Assembly: GCA_022424805.1 (NCBI GenBank) | Contig: JAKMGR010000042.1 | Span: 1-8,428, forward strand | Direction: 5' to 3' | Source of the DNA: Verrucomicrobiales bacterium | GTDB taxonomy: Bacteria > Verrucomicrobiota > Verrucomicrobiia > Verrucomicrobiales > DEV007 | DNA: 8,428 nucleotides | Shown here: positions 6,147-8,428 of the stretch, piece by piece | How the letters are laid out: each line of letters opens with the position of its first letter | How positions within the stretch are numbered: the first letter of the stretch is position 1 | Position numbers and translations under genes: made by a program | The notes under the pieces: generated by a model | Seen by the model: the letters and a program-made list of their open reading frames with translations, nothing else | Database searches by the model: none | Told to the model about the DNA's origin: nothing

Positions 6147-6602
6147 CTCTGTCATGATCGTCACAGCGATCTGCTCGACGCAGTCGAAAAGGGTGACCTT
6201 AATCCCGGAGATTTCACCGCGGTCCAAATCCAGCGTCTCTGTCTTGCCACAAAGCCGAAGGAGTTGGGAAACACTGTTGGACCGATTTCTGCGACCTTCC
6301 AGAATCACGGGAGCGCATGGATGCTCGTGAACATTCTCGATCCGAATCGGGAAGTGAATCCGGAATTCGCGGCCTTCATCGTTACCCGTAAAGACGGCAG
6401 TTCCGTCGTTGGCCTGATTTCCTTGAAAAACTCCACCGGCATTACGATCACCCGCGCGGATGGCCAGGTGGAAAACATCCTGCGATCCGAAATCGAAGAA
6501 GTTGCCGCATCGCGACTCTCCCTGATGCCGGATGGACTCGAAGCCGCTTTCGACCACCAGGGAATGGACGACCTGCTCTCATACATGAGTTCACTCAAGT
6601 AA
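6147..6602 (+). pseudogene. Relic of a PVC-type cytochrome c C-terminal domain
   Basis: The C-terminal piece of a PVC heme-binding protein, as found at the end of putative membrane-bound dehydrogenases (TIGR02603-like). The plus frame is open from 6147 to the TAA at 6600-6602 but has no ATG start; a TGA at 6144 closes it upstream. It encodes a KGDLNPGDF start of the cytochrome domain, then GNTVGPISATF, VNILDPNREVNPEF, IVTRKDGSSVVGLI, SEIEEV and LSLMPDGLEAAF, ending in LLSYMSSLK. These match the order and wording of the domain very well. The expected heme motif C-x-x-C-H is missing in this frame. TGCCAC (Cys-His) sits at 6245-6250 in another frame, which reads CHKAEGVG before the match returns to the first frame, implying two nearby indels. 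Open sequence back to about 6085 in a third frame may be more of the relic. Squeezed between divergent and convergent genes, it has no room for the rest of a protein that is normally much longer. Confidence 0.8.
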
Positions 6603-6613
6603 AGGCGGGAAAA

Positions 6614-8038
6614 TCACGCGATGATTTCCTCAACAACTCGAGGCGGATCGAATCCGACAAGTTTTTCTTCCAGCCCGCTGCGCTTGTAGAACAACTTCTG
6701 ATGATTAAGCCCTAACAAATGCAGAACTGTGGCGTGAAAATCGTGAACACTGACAGGATCTGCCACCACGGAATGTCCAAAGTCATCGGTCTTCCCATAG
6801 GTGATTCCACCTTTCACACCGCCGCCAGCCATCCACGTTGAGAAGGCCTGCATATTGTGGTCCCGCCCTGTGTAGACTCCGCCAACTTTCTGCGTCGTAG
6901 GGGTCCGTCCAAATTCGCCACCCCAGATCACGAGGGTGGAATCAAGTAGACCGCGCTGCTTCAAATCGCGAAGCAGACCTGCCACGGGTTTGTCCGTCCT
7001 CTCACAGATTGCACGATGGTTATCTCCCAGATCGGCATGGCTGTCCCACGGCTGTTCCTCGAGGAAAATCTGCACAAAGCGCACACCTCTCTCAACGAGT
7101 CGGCGTGCCAGCAAACAGCGTCGCCCGTATGAATCAGTCCCCTTTTCTCCAATCCCGTAGAGCTCTTTCGTCGATTCGCTTTCCCGATTCAGATCGAGCG
7201 CTTCTCCGGCAGAAAGCTGCATTCGTGCAGCGAGGCTGTAGCTTTCGATTCGAGCATCGAGCGCCGATTGATGTGGCCGCTCCTTCCGATGAATTTCATC
7301 GAGCTGCCGAAGCAAACCACGCGCCGTTTCGGTCACTTCATCCGGCTCATCAAACTGCGGCTTCAGATTGAGAATGGGGGAACCGGTCGGACGAAATGGC
7401 GTCCCCTGAAAAGTCGGAGGAAGAAATCCTGAGGTCCAGTTCCGCGTTCCGTTTTTGGGAAGACCGAGCGGGTCATTGAGAACCACGTAGGCGGGAAGAT
7501 TCTGATTTTCTGACCCGAGCCCATAGACAGACCACGCGCCCAATGTCGGGTATCCCATGAAAAGGCGACCGCTGTGAATCTTATAGAGAGCGTTGTCGTG
7601 ATTCGGATGATCCGTCCACATCGAGTTGACCAGGCAAATGTCGTCCGCCATTTTCGACAGATGAGGCAGCGGGTCGGCCATCCACATTCCAGATTCGCCG
7701 TGACGCTGAAATTCGTACTGCCCGCCCATGACGACTCCAATGTCTGTAGGATTGCTGTTTCCAATTTCCTCGATGTCACCAGGAAAGGGTTGGCCATCAT
7801 ACTTTCGCAGCAGAGGCTTCGGATCGAAAAGATCCATCTGGCTCGGCCCGCCGTTCATAAAAAGCTGAATCACCGTATTCGCCCGCGCCGGATGATGCCC
7901 GTTTTTGGGCTGCAAATTGTAGGGAGGGCCCATGCCGTGCGAACCGCCCGCCCCAAAGAGATCGTCAGTGAATAGATGAGCGAAAGCAGCGCCGAGCAGT
8001 CCGTCGGATGTTCTTGCAAAAAAGTCGCGTCGTTTCAT
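6614..8038 (-). CDS. DUF1501 family protein with Tat-type signal
   Basis: A complete 474-aa DUF1501 protein, a family very abundant in Planctomycetota and Verrucomicrobiota and related in fold to the alkaline phosphatase/sulfatase superfamily. The ATG at 8038 is followed by MKRRDFFARTSDGLLGAAFA, a twin-arginine signal, so the protein is likely exported folded. Characteristic segments in order are VIQLFMNGGPSQMDLFDPKP (56-75), DICLVNSMWTDHPNHDNA (133-150), YPTLGAWSVYGLGSEN (163-178), GRRCLLARRLVERGVRFVQI (305-324), WDSHADLGDNH (331-341), LVIWGGEFGRTPTTQ (369-383), GRDHNMQAFSTWMAGGG (391-407) and HDFHATVLHLLGL (432-444). Paired Asp and His residues such as Asp332, His334, Asp393 and His394 could form a metal site, by analogy with the fold. 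It starts 16 bp after the DUF1553 gene, the usual PVC arrangement, so the two are very likely co-transcribed. Biochemical function is not established. The reading frame is intact and full length. Confidence 0.95.
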   Translation of the reverse strand: MKRRDFFARTSDGLLGAAFAHLFTDDLFGAGGSHGMGPPYNLQPKNGHHPARANTVIQLFMNGGPSQMDLFDPKPLLRKYDGQPFPGDIEEIGNSNPTDIGVVMGGQYEFQRHGESGMWMADPLPHLSKMADDICLVNSMWTDHPNHDNALYKIHSGRLFMGYPTLGAWSVYGLGSENQNLPAYVVLNDPLGLPKNGTRNWTSGFLPPTFQGTPFRPTGSPILNLKPQFDEPDEVTETARGLLRQLDEIHRKERPHQSALDARIESYSLAARMQLSAGEALDLNRESESTKELYGIGEKGTDSYGRRCLLARRLVERGVRFVQIFLEEQPWDSHADLGDNHRAICERTDKPVAGLLRDLKQRGLLDSTLVIWGGEFGRTPTTQKVGGVYTGRDHNMQAFSTWMAGGGVKGGITYGKTDDFGHSVVADPVSVHDFHATVLHLLGLNHQKLFYKRSGLEEKLVGFDPPRVVEEIIA

Positions 8039-8054
8039 GGAGCAAGTTTCAATT

Positions 8055-8428
8055 TTAGTCGACGTAGAGAAAGGCAGCCGAGTTCAAGATGGCGTGACAA
8101 TAGGCAGAGAGAGCCCCATTGGCATCATCGCCCCACTTCGATTGAAGTTTGGTCAGGGTTTTCACCCCGAGGATCTTCTCTTCCTCCGTCGGATTCCGAC
8201 TCAGCGCAATTCGGTAAACGGAGACTACCTTTTCCGCAGCAGAGTCTTCACTAACTCGCAGGGCCAAGGCATCTGCAAGTTCGCGGACGCGCCTGTTATT
8301 CATCAGTAACAGGCTCTGCGGCGACACTGTCGAGGTGCTACGTGAAGTACAGTTCGGACCCATTTCCGGATAGTCAAAAGTCTGCATCATCGTGGGAATT
8401 TCCGTTCGCCGGTATTGGATGTATGCGC
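8055..8428 (-). CDS. DUF1553 (PSD1-type) protein, C-terminal end (runs off right edge)
   Basis: The last 123 residues of a large DUF1549/DUF1553 protein; the frame is open to the right edge of the window and closes with TAA at 8055-8057. Diagnostic motifs are IQYRRTEIPTMMQTFDYPEM, then GPNCTSRSTSTVSPQSLLLM-N, followed by helical segments with VYRIALSRNPTEEE and a terminal HAILNSAAFLYVD. These closely resemble the conserved C-terminus of PSD1 domains. In PVC bacteria such proteins are usually 700-1100 aa, often with an N-terminal cytochrome c-like domain and a Sec signal, and are presumed to act outside the cytoplasm. None of that N-terminal part is visible here. An internal ATG pair at 8385-8390 is not a real start because the conserved motif begins before it. 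The downstream DUF1501 gene completes the common two-gene unit. The function of the family is not known. Confidence 0.95.
   Translation of the reverse strand, partial: AYIQYRRTEIPTMMQTFDYPEMGPNCTSRSTSTVSPQSLLLMNNRRVRELADALALRVSEDSAAEKVVSVYRIALSRNPTEEEKILGVKTLTKLQSKWGDDANGALSAYCHAILNSAAFLYVD

Noticed and set aside
6081..6557. Minus-strand open frame of 158 codons
   Set aside because: It begins at GTG, has no recognisable domain, and lies antisense to the clear cytochrome c relic on the plus strand, whose protein motifs explain the open frame.
6611..6627. Inverted repeat AAATCA-CGCGA-TGATTT as a terminator between convergent gene ends
   Set aside because: The 6-bp arms are AT-rich, overlap the DUF1501 stop codon, and are not followed by a T tract on either strand.

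Overview
The window looks like an accessory, polysaccharide-related region from a bacterium of the PVC group (Planctomycetota/Verrucomicrobiota/Lentisphaerota). The evidence is the combination of families: two secreted type I sulfatases, a DUF1553-then-DUF1501 gene pair, two amidohydrolase-2-like proteins of a type I associate with planctomycetes, and a relic of a PVC-type cytochrome c domain. Most genes lack a strong Shine-Dalgarno site, which also fits. I cannot name genus or species, and I call no tRNA, rRNA, CRISPR array, insertion sequence or phage gene.

Layout from left to right. (1) 1-552, minus strand: N-terminal 184 residues of a secreted sulfatase that runs off the left edge. (2) 553-733: a 181-bp divergent intergenic region with two short inverted repeats near the left sulfatase start. 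(3) 734-2242, plus: a complete 502-aa secreted sulfatase of an atypical subtype, followed 53 bp later by a 190-aa secreted protein of unknown function (2296-2868). (4) 6047-2875, minus: a probable three-gene operon, read right to left, of a Tat-signal amidohydrolase-like protein A, a signal-less amidohydrolase-like protein B starting 5 bp after the stop of A, and a secreted beta-propeller protein related to glycoside hydrolases or sialidases. (5) 6147-6602, plus: a decayed C-terminal cytochrome c domain. (6) 8428-6614, minus: the C-terminus of a DUF1553 protein followed after 16 bp by a complete DUF1501 protein with a Tat-type N-terminus.

How the genes may work together: the sulfatases would remove sulfate esters from an external glycan, and the propeller protein may bind or cleave the desulfated sugar. 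The DUF1501/DUF1553 pair is characteristic of PVC bacteria, and its biochemical role is not established. The amidohydrolase pair is the least understood module. Protein A lacks the usual metal ligands of its superfamily and protein B keeps only some, so they may not be classical hydrolases. The features most worth a second look are the scrambled heme motif of the cytochrome relic, this degenerate amidohydrolase pair, and the Pro-His to Pro-Tyr change in the second sulfatase. I did not find a clearly new defence, mobile or RNA system.
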